From: Toxonevra muliebris
Lineage: Eukaryota > Arthropoda > Insecta > Diptera > Pallopteridae
NCBI GenBank assembly: GCA_963691655.1
Contig: OY829329.1
Span: forward strand, 79,850,613-79,914,612
Direction of reading: 5' to 3'
Length of the DNA: 64,000 nucleotides
Shown here: positions 1 through 28,889 of the stretch, piece by piece
Position numbering within the stretch: the stretch's first letter is position 1
How the letters are laid out: each line of letters begins with the position of its first letter
Position numbers and translations under genes: made by a program
The notes under the pieces: model-generated
Told to the model about the DNA's origin: nothing
The model's database searches: none
The model's input: the letters and a program-made list of their open reading frames with translations, nothing else

Positions 1-726
1 CATTCAAGATCATGTAAAAAGTGCTATACATCTATTAAAATTATCAACTGCTTCATGTTCAAAAGATATTAGTTTTTTTTTTGGTTAAAAAGAATACACA
101 ACTTGAGCATTTGATAAAGGTTGCTGAAATCACAAGTATCTACAGAATTCAATTATTCAGCTTTTTGGTTTGTACTACAAAATAGAATTCCGTATTATAT
201 CCAGATTCAGAAATCGATGTAAAACAGTCGAACGCCAGAACGAAAGCAACAGCCCTCATAAAGAATGTTTTGTTTAATTGTTCTTTTGTATTTGATTTTT
301 ATTATAAGTGTCCTGAACAACAGGGTTAGACTTATGGCAGCCCTAAACTACATACTTTTGATAATTTTGATGATAAAAATAGGAAAAATAGGAATCATGC
401 CAAATAGTGTCAAAAGCCGCCTTAAGATCAAGTGGGACAATTGTTGGTTTTTATTATTTCAACCAGGGGTGCCCAAAAGTTGCTTATGGAAGTCCAAACA
501 CCAATACATAGACAATTTTTTATTATAGCTCTTCCACGATGAAACTAGTTGCATGAGATTTCTTGACATTCCCTTTTGAAATTTAATAAAATGGTGCTGG
601 CTATTTTGTCTATATCCATGTCGTTCCTTTATTCTTATAAGGCCTTATTTCATAGCTTTGGTTAATTTCACTTAAAATATAAACTATACAAATAAAACAG
701 CTATTACGCATTCTATTGTTCATAAA

Positions 727-754
727 CCGCCGTGTTAATGTTGCAACACGGCGG
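727..754. repeat. Small GC-rich perfect hairpin
   Basis: Arms CCGCCGTGTT and AACACGGCGG (10 bp, no mismatch) around an 8-nt loop, in otherwise AT-rich intron sequence. Function unknown; it could be a transposon end or a chance remnant. Confidence 0.6.
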
Positions 755-2048
755 CGCACAATGCCAACTCAGGCGTTAATTCCACCTCGTCTGCTGAAAT
801 CTCAGTTTATGTAGAGTTTTACAAGGCACTGAAAAAATTTGGAATTTTTGCAATAAATATAGGAAAGATTCATATTCGGGTTCATTAAGCACCGCTCCAT
901 TGTTATTTGCATGTGTTTTGTATGCATGTTAAAACAGTTTCGTAGAAATGCCTTTCCTACAGGTTATATCAACACATGGGTTTTGTTTCGGCTCCGTGAA
1001 ATTTGGTCTCAAAGAAAAATAGCCCCAAATAAAAATGAAAATGGGACCAAAATACGATGAGTTGACGCCAAAATATCCATATCGCTACCATAATTGGCTA
1101 AAGCTTTATCACACATTTATCTAATTTTATTGGAAAGATATAAGACTTTAGCAAATAAAAAAACTCTAAAAAACCTAAGGCTTGGGCACAGTTTAAATAT
1201 GATTCAAATTGTGTTACATTAGTTTTCACTTTTAGACATTTCCAATCATATCTAAACTATACTCAAACTCTAAAAAGCCTAAATATTTCACACAAATTTG
1301 TTGCTTGTTGATACATATTTCTAATTTTCTTCGTACTGATGGACAAGATATCAGACCAAAACTATTGACTTATATGTTTGATATGGCTATTGAAATGTTG
1401 GTTTCTGGCCAACAGCTTTTCATTTATTCATTTATTCTTTGAGTGTTTTTGCATCATTTTGAGGCTATGGGGATGTTCGTTTATGCAGTACTGCCGCATT
1501 ACTACAGAATTTTCTGAACCAAAAACATTCAAAATGCAAGACAGTGGGAGAACGAGTTCAACCAAAACAGCCCAAAAGCTTAACCGTACTCGAAAAACTT
1601 GCTAATGAGAGGGGAGATGGAAAAGTAATTGTCTTCTTCTTCTTGCACGAAACAGCCCGCACTTTTACTTCGGGTAAAAATGGTAAAAGTGTTAAACAAT
1701 CATATTTTTGTGTTTATCAGCTGTTTTGCTTTTAAGAAAATTTAAAATAAAAAATAAATAAAGAATTTTTAGGAAAATAAATGTTCTTTAAGATAGAGAA
1801 TGTTGACAAGATTTATGAAAATGTATTAATTGTATATTTGTTAATTATTTAACTCCACATTGTTTATATATTAATGACGCAAGTGTCTGCTCAACTTCTG
1901 ATGCTGTAGGAGCTTCTGATATTTCTGAATAATGCAAGTAGTGATTGTGAACCAGAGGATTTTACAGAAAATGTCAGGCGAACAATTTATGTTTAATTTT
2001 TCCATTATTTATTTATTTTCTTGTAAGATTTAACAATTTTTATATTAC

Positions 2049-2420
2049 TAACCCTTCGGAGAGCGCGGCAAATTAAGTGCCTGCCACTCAAGTGACTTTG
2101 TAGGTTTTGAGATGCAGCATTTCTACATTACATCGTATAGCTGCTATTTGTGTTTGAAAATTGGTATCTCACTTTTGCGGCTAAATTGTCGCGGCGTGCC
2201 CTGTCGTGTAACAAAAAAATTTAAGTGTAGAAATTTTTTGTAGAAATTTTTTGAAGTTAAAACGATGACGAATAAACATTTAAAAATAAATGCTTAAAAT
2301 ATATTTAAATATCACTCGAAAGCAATCGCAAGCAAGCAAGAAAAATGTTTGTCGATAGTATGAAATTCACCTTGTCAAATTGCCGCGGTAACTTTTCAGA
2401 GCGCGCTCTCCGAAGTGTTA
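2049..2420. mobile_element. MITE with about 20-bp terminal inverted repeats
   Basis: The left end reads TAACCCTTCGGAGAGCGCG and the inverted right end TAACACTTCGGAGAGCGCG, one mismatch in 19. The element is 372 bp with no coding capacity. Inner parts also share GCGGCAA-type motifs in inverted order. The target duplication is unclear, so the superfamily is not assigned. Confidence 0.65.
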
Positions 2421-3174
2421 AGTACCACAATTACTCTGATTTTAACTCTGAATTTATCTATTGTTATAATTTGACGTTTTACTTCGTGTAAGAAAAGTGT
2501 TTTTTTTTTGCGTACCCGACTTTTGGGCATTTTTGTCTACCACGGAGAGTATTTTTTTACTCTCAGTTTACCAGACATTGCTTAAAAAGTACGGGAACAG
2601 ACCTAATATCTGTCTGCTGACCACTCATTGCTGTACATCTTTTTTCGGCCCGCTGTAATATAGAGTGTATTTCAAAGTTATGATCATAACATGTATTAAA
2701 TATGTATCACTTTTAAAACCCTTTCACTTTTTTTTAGCTTTTTTCCTCTCCAAAGCTCTTGTATTTTGTATTCCATTTTAACATTACATGTCCTAGAGCA
2801 TGAAGTACTCGTTTTAGCCTCCAAAAGAAGTAATAAATGGGGGCACGATTACGAGCATTAGCTCACTTGCATCTAATAAACAAACAAAACTAAAAAATAT
2901 GACTGCATAAACTAGTTGTCTAAAACGCCAGTAGGCACGCAGCCACTTGTGGCCCAGGGTTTAAATCCCACAAAATGTTTGATTAAATTTTTTTTTTAAT
3001 TGTTGTCGTAAATTCAAATCCTACAAACTAAAATTTTTAAAAATTCTGGTGTGCCGTACATGCGCAGAACGAAACCAAATTTGCGCAGCTGAGGGCGTAA
3101 TCTTTATTTCTATCATTCTTGAATTTCCTTCATGTTTTTACTTATTTATTTGGATATATTATATAAAAAACCCT

Positions 3175-3365
3175 CTCATATTCGATTGCAATGTTGTGTC
3201 AAAATTTCAAAGCGATAAGTGAAGAACTTTCGGAGATTTGCGGTTTTGAATAAACGAACATTTACATTTTTATTTATATAGATTATAGTTTTCCAGGCTC
3301 GAACTTGTAGCCGAAAATCCGCATCGAGAATTTTAAACAACGCCGACCAACTGAGCCATATAAGC
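3175..3365 (-). mobile_element. tRNA-derived SINE fragment, possibly next to a Helitron-like end
   Basis: On the minus strand an A-box-like TGGCTCAGTTGG (3347-3358) is followed about 40 nt later by a B-box-like AAGTTCGAGCC (3296-3306), the spacing of a tRNA promoter. The tRNA fold itself is degenerate. The 3' continuation (about 3180-3285) begins TCTATATAAATAAAAATG, which resembles 5' ends of insect Helitrons as I recall them. Whether this is one composite SINE or two elements is open. Confidence 0.4.
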
Positions 3366-4098
3366 AAATTTACTTTCATTGAATTTTGTTTCTTTTACTC
3401 TTGCAATGCTTCCAGCGCTAGTTACTGTTTTTTAACTCTATGATGCACACGATTTTAAAGAAAATAAAAACCCCAGTTGCACAGAATTTTTTAGGTTTAT
3501 AGCATTGCTTATAGAATGAAAAATTATAAATAAAATATTAAACTGTATGACTATAAGTAATTTCAACTTTTCGAGGTGGGTAAAAATATTTCTTCCCATG
3601 CATAAAAAACCAAGCAAAAATTGGGACAATTTTTACCCTACCTAACCCTTAAGAGTTAGCTAGGCAAGGGAGAGTAAAATATACAAATTTGAGCTACTCA
3701 ATCAGGCTGTCTTTGTTTATCATTATTTCGAAAAATAGACCATAAAAAATGATGAAGTTGTATTAGTGAAATCCAAAAACTTTGTTACTGTACTGCAATT
3801 TTTCGTTAACGCTCTTTTTGGAGTAATGAAATCATTGGTTTTTTCTGAGTGCTCACTATTTGTGCAACTGGGTATAAACAATGAATTCTCTTAGCATTAC
3901 TCATTTATTTATCTGCATACACCACTGATGGGTTTTTCGATACATAAGCAAAATTTCAGTACACTTTCGTACAACTAATTCTTCTTTATATGTGAGTCAA
4001 GTGTCTTACATACTTGCGCTAAATTAATGAAATTAAAAACAGAACAATATAGGACAAGGGTGCAGGTGTAAAAGTGAGTGGCCAAAATATATAATTAC

Positions 4099-21228
<17,130 letters not shown>

Positions 21229-22029
21229 TTGTATTTAAATTTCTTTTTTATTGCGGTAATAGCAATTTCCCAGTTTTGGAAAATTAAGTTGAAGTTGTTT
21301 TAAAAAAATATTTTCTTCAATTGAACTTATTTTCAAATATTAACTGAACAGATTCAGATTTTCGACAAGTAAATGTAAATAGGTTTGTTTATCAGGCTTA
21401 ATGAAATGCCCCTTTTGTTGAAGTGATTAAGTCGAAACAGTGTATAAAGGGCAAGCACATCATACGGCCGTTTCGGAACCCGCCACAGTTCCTCATCAGC
21501 TATCAACCAAACAAAATTACGGAATCCAGAGACGACGGATCCATTTACGGTACAGTAAAAACGGTATCCGTTTCAAGTTGTACGGAAACGGAATGTTTAC
21601 GTACAGTAGAGGTCGTACCTTTATTCAATTTTCCGTTTTTAGTCAGTATTTACTCCGTCAAAATTTTTCCCGTAAATTCTTCGTCAAAACCGATCCTAAA
21701 TACTCCGTTCTAAACGTATCCGTTTTTTCTCCGTAAATTCACCGGATGAGAAAGATTCTCTTTTTAATAGTATCTTTCTCATCCTAATAGGCGCAATTCC
21801 TAATAATCGTGGAAAAAATATAAGCTGAAAATTTCTTCAAGACACCAATGCTGTTGAGAGGACTACTACTGAAATTCATAATATGGAAATGCAACCACGG
21901 AAATTCAAGATAGAAATGCACATATTTGCCTATCTACATTATCCTTTATAGAAGCAGGAAGAATAAGTGTTGTGCAGTTTCACATTTACATTGTTATGTA
22001 GATATGTACATTGCATGTACAAATAAATG
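21229..22029. other. Upstream flank of the dynein gene
   Basis: No clear TATA box or initiator could be singled out for the minus-strand gene. The flank contains a 70-bp piece (21381-21450) of the MITE found at 24290-24494, about 150 bp upstream of the start codon, and then a block rich in TCCGT motifs (21530-21740). The open frames across this block are low-complexity and not convincing. Confidence 0.5.
21381..21450. repeat. MITE fragment in the dynein 5' flank
   Basis: Inverted match to 24377-24445: AGGTTTGTTTATCAGG, then TAAGTCG and AACAGTGTATAAAG, with a few substitutions. It lies about 150 bp upstream of the dynein ATG and could contribute promoter sequence. Confidence 0.6.
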
Positions 22030-22037
22030 TATGTCGT

Positions 22038-23295
22038 CAGTGGTGGTTCTAGGATTTAGGTTTGGGAGGAGCTGATTTTACTAAATTAAAAGATAACTAT
22101 CAGACTCACTATCGACCAAAACCCAGACCTAGACCAAAAACTAGTGGAAAAATTTTATCAAAACAGGTCAAAACTTAGAAGATAACTGGAACAAAACTGA
22201 GAGCAAAGTTCAAACTAAAATCAGATCGAAATTTGGGCGGAAATTTCGATTAAATTTCAAACTAAAATTCAAATACTTTTTTCACATCAAAGTTCAACCA
22301 AGAAAAGAACCAAATTCAGATCAAAAATCTAGATCAAAATTATCGATCAAAATATTTTTTGAGTCATTTTTGGTTGAAAAAAAAACCGAAAAAAAATTAA
22401 ATTAAGATAACAGTTGATTTTGATAGTACTTTAAACGAATTTTTAAAATATATATTCATATCACTCTTAGCATCGATATCAATATTAATATCGGCCTGGT
22501 GGTGAGTTTACGATCTTACAACTCCATAACCAAGCACATCATTTTTATGAAAAATTAAATACGTTTTTTAAGCTTGTTATACATTACTTAAAATGTAAGT
22601 TTATCTTAATTTGATCAAAAAACCAATACATTTTAAATTTAATCGAGCCCGTACATACTTTCGGATACCGGGCAACAACAGGTTAAAAAAAAAACAATGT
22701 TCAGACCACTAATCGGACCGAAATTCCAACAAAAATCGACCAAATTGAGATCAAATTCAGGTCAAAACTCAGACTAAAACCCAAAATTCAGACCGAATCA
22801 AAACCAAAATTAGTTTTAAAATTCATTCCAAAATTCAAAAAAAAATTTAGACCACAATTCAGACCAATAGTTAGACAAAATTTTAGGCCAAAAGGACACC
22901 AAATACCGAACGAAAATAACCCAATATTCAGACCAAAAACTAGTATCTGACAAATATTGACATCACAAAATTTTAACTTAAATTAAGAAGAAGAATTCAG
23001 ACCAAATTTTGAAACAAAATTCAGATCGATTTCGGACCAAAATTCAGACCAAAATAGTATCAAAATCAAGTCAATTCAGATGAAAATATTAACAACCAAC
23101 TCAAACTAGAGTTAGATTAAAACTGAGGCTAAAAAGACGCCAAATACAAATTAAAAGCAAACCAAAACTTAGACCAGAAATCAGATCAAACGCTGGTCTG
23201 CAAACGCTGGAAAGCAAATCAAAATTTAGACCAAACATGGATTAAAAGTCAAACAAAATTCAGCCACTATAGGCCCCCCTCTGGATACGCTACTG
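22038..23295. mobile_element. Non-autonomous hAT element, copy 1, with 8-bp target duplication
   Basis: Left end CAGTGGTGGTTCTAG, inverted right end CAGTAGCGTATCCAG, flanked by exact 8-bp direct repeats TATGTCGT (22030-22037 and 23296-23303), the hAT hallmark. The 1258-bp interior has no transposase. It consists of degenerate repeats built on a GACCAAAATTCA-type unit on both sides of a core (22350-22720) that is conserved in the copy at 48441-49925. Confidence 0.8.
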
Positions 23296-23398
23296 TATGT
23301 CGTTCTTGAAAATAAATCATACTTATATGTACATATACATTGGCAGTTCTTAGTTTTTAATAAAAATATACTAGCCGGAAACTGTCAGTCATATCGTA

Positions 23399-23809
23399 TT
23401 AACCCGTTCATACCCAAAGTTGCGTATATGCAACATTCACTTTTATGTGGCATAAATAAGGTGGTTAACAATTTTCACTATTAACGTTATTTTTATTCGG
23501 TTTTGTTAGGTATTATTCACTTTTACTGATTGCCGAACAATTGAAATTTCTTACTTAAGTAATTTTTCTTAAGGTTTTGCCTTTGAAGTCCAGCAAAAAA
23601 CTAAGTGCAAAAAAGATTCGAAAATATGAAAATTAAAACATTGGAGGAATCGGTTTATCCAGTGGTTGTCTACAGCTCCATAGCTATTCTTTTTTAACCT
23701 TGAATAAAAGACAAACAAATCAATATAGAAGCATGAAACTAAGTAACCACTATTTCGAAACAAAAGGTTTCTATCAAGGCCCATTCAAATTCGGGCGTCA
23801 AAGGGTTAA
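23399..23809. mobile_element. piggyBac-like MITE
   Basis: Starts TTAACCCGTTCATACCC and ends with the inverse of TTAACCCTTTGACGCCC; both ends lie on TTAA, the piggyBac target. Length 411 bp. A subterminal near-palindrome GTTGCGTATATGCAAC follows the left end, as in the element at 13925. Interior reading frames are not transposase-like. Confidence 0.6.
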
Positions 23810-23904
23810 TAACTGACAAGTCTCCGTTTTTTATAAGAATATATAGTCCGTAAACTGTACGTCTTGTCGTACATCCAACGGAAAAGTCTCCATTTTGTAT
23901 GTTC

Positions 23905-24012
23905 TTTTTTATCCGTTTGCTGTACCGTTTCCTGATCCAGAAACGGATTCGTTTCTGGATACAAATCCGGCACTTTTGTATCGTTTCTGGAATGGAAACG
24001 GTACGTTTTTTT
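23905..24012. repeat. Dispersed repeat, copy 1, with CCAGAAACG/CGTTTCTGG palindrome
   Basis: Contains CCAGAAACGGATTCGTTTCTGG-like dyad (arms of 9 bp around a 4-nt centre), then ACAAATCC and TTTCTGGAA...AAACGG. The same order occurs at 35817-35915, so this is a dispersed repeat of unknown class. Confidence 0.55.
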
Positions 24013-24289
24013 TTGCTGGGGTGCATAATTTTGAAAACGTTACCGAGAATCACAAGGTTTTTTTTTTTTTTTGTTTTCAAGTATTTCCACTGAACAGAAA
24101 TTATGAATGAAATTACCACAACAGTTCGTTGTACTTATTTTTGTTGAAATTCTCATTGCAACTAGATATTTAACAGTTAGTGAATGATTTGTCTAGTTGT
24201 AGAAATGAGAGAGAGAAGGGCGTGTTATATTACACTGAAAAAATGATTTTAGTGTCGTTTAACTGAACCGTGCCTTATTCGTTTTATAT

Positions 24290-24494
24290 TATTATTTGGG
24301 GCTATGAAACTGAAATCGAATTGTTCATATTTCATAGTTTGACTTTTACTTCATTGCTAACTCAATAGTCGGCCGTCTTTATACACTGTTGCGACTTAGT
24401 CATTTTTACAAAAAGGACGTTTAATTAAACCTGATAAACAAACCTTTAACTGTTGAGTTAGCAATGAAGTTTCGGTTTCATGGTCTCTAATAAT
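24290..24494. mobile_element. Short MITE with interrupted terminal inverted repeats
   Basis: Left end: ATTATTTGGGGCTATGAAAC, then CTTCATTGCTAACTCAA. Inverted right end: ATTATTAGAGACCATGAAAC, then CTTCATTGCTAACTCAA. About 205 bp, no coding capacity. The central part is related to 21381-21450. Confidence 0.6.
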
Positions 24495-27400
24495 AATGTT
24501 AATGTAAATATTTATTAGTCCATAGTGCTGGAAATTTATTAAACTTTATTCGTACCCGCACATCTTTACTCAGTTGAGTCGCCACATAATTTTTGTTTGA
24601 AATGATTTGGTAAAAATTTATAGAAATTGTTTAAGGCCATGGCGAAATTATAATAGGAGGCGGTGGCAGCTAAACTGTCTTCTTCTGGTTCTATTCTTTT
24701 AAGTGAACGCTGGCTGCTTTTACCTCAATTCATAATTTGACTAAATTTTAGCCTTACGGTATAATCTTTCATAACTTTCTAAACATTGTTTAAGTTTAAA
24801 CATTTTCTGTTTTTATTATATATTTAATAAAGTCACATGTATGCCTCTTAATATTGAAAAAAAAAAAATCATTCTTACGCTTAATGGTTTAAATAGCTTC
24901 ACTAATTTTTCAATGATAAAACAATAATAAGTAATAATAAATTTCCACGAGTACTTTCTGTCTGTCTCTGAGTACACTTAATTCTTCACGGGCGAATACA
25001 TTTACGAAGGCACCGAATTTTTTTGATTGCTAAAAAACACAGTTTTGTTCTTATTGTAACAGATTTGAAGAGGAACTCACTCGGATACAGGTAGGTATTT
25101 AATACGCATCCTGTAAAATAATTGGTAATTTGCCAGTGTTTACTATGGGGTACTATTCGCGTGTGTTGTATTTGTATTTTTTTCTCATTCTTCTAATGCC
25201 TTCATCATACGATGAAATTCAGTTTGAGGCACTTGTGAATTCATTTTCCAATACGTTGCGTTTGAATTGCAGCAGAAGGAACCGTTTGCAATTTATGTTT
25301 TTTTATGTCAATATCACAAAAATATTCGACGACTAATAATATTATATTATGGCACAAATGTCCGTTGCAGACTTATTTGTATTCGATTGAAAGGGATCTA
25401 CTACCATGACAGAGATACGTGGATGCCGACTTTCCCAAAAACTGTGAAAAATCTGAGTGATTTTTGGTTGAATTTTTATATGATTTCGTGTGATTCTTGG
25501 TCTGAATTTGGACGAAATTTCGGTCTGAGTTTTGGTTTTTAGTTTGAATTTCAGTCTGATTTTTGGTTTGAATTTGGTATGAATTTTTGTCCGTAGTTAA
25601 TTGAATTTAAAAGTGAAATGTTTGATTTTTGGTCTGAATTCCGTTTTGATTTTTGGTTTACTTTTGATTTATATTCTGGTTCGAATATTGGGTTGGTTTT
25701 GGCAACGACGCCTGTAGTGTATGTAAAAATACGTATGAATATAAACCTTAATACTTATTAAAAATAAAATAATAAATGAATACAAGTAAAAAAACATGAT
25801 TTCTATGAAAATTATTCCTCAAACTGAGGAAAATTTAACCTAAATTATTTACAATTTCTCATTTTGAAAAAAAATATTATTCATTTGAAAAACGCAATTT
25901 CTACAAATTGAAGACATATTTCTTTAATTTATGGAAAACTTACTTCTTTCAAAGAAATTTTTCTCTAAAAAAAAAAAAAAACATTTCCTCAATTCAAAGA
26001 AATTTTGTATATCTAAATGAGGAAACCGTTTCTATGGCGCCAAATCATTCCCATTTTTCCTCAATTTGATAGCCGTTTTTCTTCAAATGAGGTAAGTATT
26101 TCTTTGGGTGTAAGTACATATTAATTCAAAAATATTTTGAAATCTCATATCGATGTCGAAGTCTATATTCTCTTAAAAAATTTTGTTAGGATTATTCAGG
26201 AAATGGATTAATTACAGAGCATTTAGTGTCTTTTAAATTGAAAAAACGCCTTGAGCGCTAAACCGCTTTATTCCCCATTTTTATTTTCTAAAAGCACTAA
26301 AATTAGCGGGAAAACCGCTGAGTTGGCTACACTAGTTATCACATAATGTGACGAATGCAGAAGGAACTCATTTTACTTTTTTTAATTTTAACTTTGATCC
26401 ACCCTTTGAATCGAACTTGGGTCTTTCTTCAATCGACAAAAAAAATGGGCAACTACGAATATATGTACTTATTAAATTTGATATTCTCTTGAATTGACTA
26501 TTCAATATTATTCACTCCATGTTATATTTCACTCATCAAAAAATCCTTCAACATTTTTAATTTAAAATTAAAAAAGAGAGCAAATCCTTTGATAGCATTG
26601 AAATGCTCAAACAAACCAAGAATCTAGAGAGCAAAGAACAAAAAAAAAGTATTAAGAACAAACCAAGAGTGCATACCTATGTACATTAACCATAAAAAAC
26701 CCTAACCAAACACAAATGTTGCCATTTTGGTTATAACCCCACGATGACAACAACATTGCGACAAGAGCACCTCAAAGACCTTTAATTTTTTTTTGATTCA
26801 CGAGTTAAGACTTAAAAAATAAAAAAGAAGTTTGAACCAAAAAAAAGGAGGCCAGATACTAAATAGAGCAGCTGTTTACTTTTGGTATTTTGTTGTCAGT
26901 GAAACGATAAAAGGGTGCGTTGCTGTTACATAAAAACTGAGTTGAGTTTTTAAGGGTGTCATCAATATGAAGAAAATGAGTTCAGTAGCATAGCAAAAAC
27001 AAAACAGTAAAACCAAAGAGAGAAAAGAGAGAAAGAGCCTGTTGAATATGTATGAAAGAAGAGCAAGTACGAAAAGAAGAGAAAGCAACAACACATTAAA
27101 AAAATGACGAAGAGGCTAATAAAGTGGTTTTATATTACTGTATGCATATGTGTGTATGAATGCATGTTAGCCACACCCACTAATTGAAACAAAAATGGGT
27201 GCTATCACACGTTTCCAACTCATATTCAATTACTCTCTTTCTCTTTGTAATTATTTATGCATTGATGCGCATGCCTATGAGAATATCTGTGTGCCCGTGT
27301 TAGTTTATAAATAGCTCCGATTGCTGCTCCCACTTCCCTGCGGCAATTTTGTGCACGCCCCCATATATATGTATTAAACCGAACTTAACTTGCCAATGAA

Positions 27401-28330
27401 CTTGTTTACACTATTCGCCTTCTCTTTCTGCCCCCCTTTTTCGTTACACTTACTGTTTTTGTAGCCTCTGTCTGCTTCATGCTAATGACTTCTATTTACT
27501 TTGTGAGTTCAACATACCGCTACTGCTCTGTATAGCACGAATTTTTCTCCATCTGTGTGTTGTATCCTTTTCGAATATGTACAATTCATAGGCAACCATT
27601 CAGTTTGCCTCACCTTGCCAATCTGTCGTTTGTCATTTTTATTGTGGCTGTGTGGGTGTATGTGTGTCTGTCGTTTGCTCGCTCATTTCGTTGTTGCAAT
27701 AAATATGAACGTTTCCTTTTGTTATACATACATATGTATATAAGAATTCAGTTGCTGTGTGAATGGAGACCCTTTTCGCCTTTTATTGCATATTTTATAT
27801 GCAAACATTTTATTATCCTTCTCAACGTGAATGCACATCTCTCTGTCTCTTCTGCTCGATCCAATTTGAACACAACTCGCTTTGGTTACCATTCGGTTTT
27901 TTACCTGTTTACAAATCTTTATACATGTATACACCTGTATGTATTTGTATTTTTAAATCGCTTAGTGGACGACACTATCTTCGTCTTTTCGAAGTTCTTG
28001 AGGTGTTGAAAATATTTTAAAAATTGTTCATGTAGTTCACGGAGCTTAATATCTTGAATAGGAAATATATTTTGTAATTTGTTGAAATGTCTGTTTTACA
28101 TCTGTGTTGCGATGTCCCTTGTATTTTTTATTAAATTTTTAATAATATTTTATACTACTTATTGACTTCGAAGAAAATGTCCTTGATTTATGTCTAGCAA
28201 GTTGTCATATACTATCGTTTAATATGTCAAATTCTATCAAATTTGCCAGCATGTTTGCAAATTTCATATAGGAATTTCACTCTTTTTCTGTCTTTGACGG
28301 GGAATATGACATAGAGAAAATCAAGCATTA
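24495..28330. other. Intergenic, no gene recognised
   Basis: AT-rich DNA without convincing coding sequence. Contains a TTTTGGTCTGAATTT-type array fragment (25440-25700) and a block with repeated TTTCCTCA/TGAGGAAA motifs (25795-26110) that may be another MITE. A pyrimidine-rich stretch (27100-28010) gives spurious frames. Confidence 0.6.
25440..25700 (+). repeat. Degenerate TTTGGTCTGAATT array fragment
   Basis: Many imperfect units on the theme TTTTGGTCTGAATTT, the same theme as the arms of the hAT element at 22038-23295 but in reverse orientation. No ends or core found, so probably a truncated copy. Confidence 0.55.
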
Positions 28331-28493
28331 GTGGCTGTTTACACGGGAGCAAGCATAAACGCCTGTCTGAAAGGAAGAGGTAGAAACAATAGTTACAAAA
28401 AAGACAGGCTAGTTTCCTCCTCTTTCTTACTACCTTTTTTCTACCTCTCTCTTTCAGACAAGCGTTCATGCTTGCACCCGTGTGAACAGCCAC
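28331..28493. mobile_element. Hairpin MITE with about 55-60 bp inverted repeats
   Basis: Outer arms GTGGCTGTT...GCAAGCAT...ACGC.TGTCTGAAAG...AGAGGTAGAAA match their inverse at the other end with few substitutions, around a short centre. Total 163 bp. Both arms can be read as similar peptides (TGAS.NACLK), an artefact of the palindrome. Confidence 0.75.
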
Positions 28494-28714
28494 ATAAAAA
28501 TATAATACAACTTCATTTTATTAAAAAAAAGAGTTTTGAAAAATTATAATTTGATGCTCATCACAAATTACAGATGTTTTGAATACGTAAAATTTACGTA
28601 CATTATGGTTCTAGGGTTTAACTTATCATAGGAATATTAAATCGAAGCGGGAAATACTTTAAAAGGTAAAAAAGGAAAGAAAAATATCGGGCTAAAGGCA
28701 AAGTTGAATATTTG

Positions 28715-28760
28715 CAGTGGCGGATACAGGAAACAATTTTGGGGGGGAAATAAAAAATTC
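28715..28760 (+). mobile_element. Isolated hAT-like left end
   Basis: CAGTGGCGGATACAGG followed by a G-run, the usual look of a hAT terminus. No matching right end or 8-bp duplication was found; a weakly similar C/G-rich stretch lies near 29500-29535. Confidence 0.35.
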
Positions 28761-28889
28761 TCCATATGAATCAAAACGCCAAAACGCGGGCTGGAGCGTT
28801 TTTTTTCTCGTTCGTGTATCGTTTTTTGTTTTTTGTTTATTCATAAACTTTATTTCGATGACAAACAATTTCAAAGGTATGGCCATGTG

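Larger units (their letters stand above)
1..4098 (-). other. Dynein intron 26 (partial), no exon found
   Basis: AT-rich DNA that must be intron of the dynein gene on the minus strand, at least 4.1 kb long. I see no coding exon on either strand. It holds a small GC-rich hairpin (727-754), a MITE (2049-2420) and a tRNA-like SINE with Helitron-like sequence (3175-3365). Around 2940-2975 there is an isolated pol III B-box-like string (GGTTTAAATCC) that may be another SINE remnant. Confidence 0.7.

Noticed and set aside
1..4096. Search for the AAA4 P-loop exon
   Set aside because: No minus-strand GVGGSGKQ-like coding sequence or long frame with splice sites was found; the exon must be outside the window.
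21423..21736. Overlapping 96- and 98-codon plus-strand frames
   Set aside because: Run across TCCGT-rich repeat sequence in two frames at once, with no coding signature.
27557..28009. 150-codon plus-strand frame
   Set aside because: Arises from pyrimidine-rich low-complexity sequence, overlaps other frames, and has no domain or splice support.
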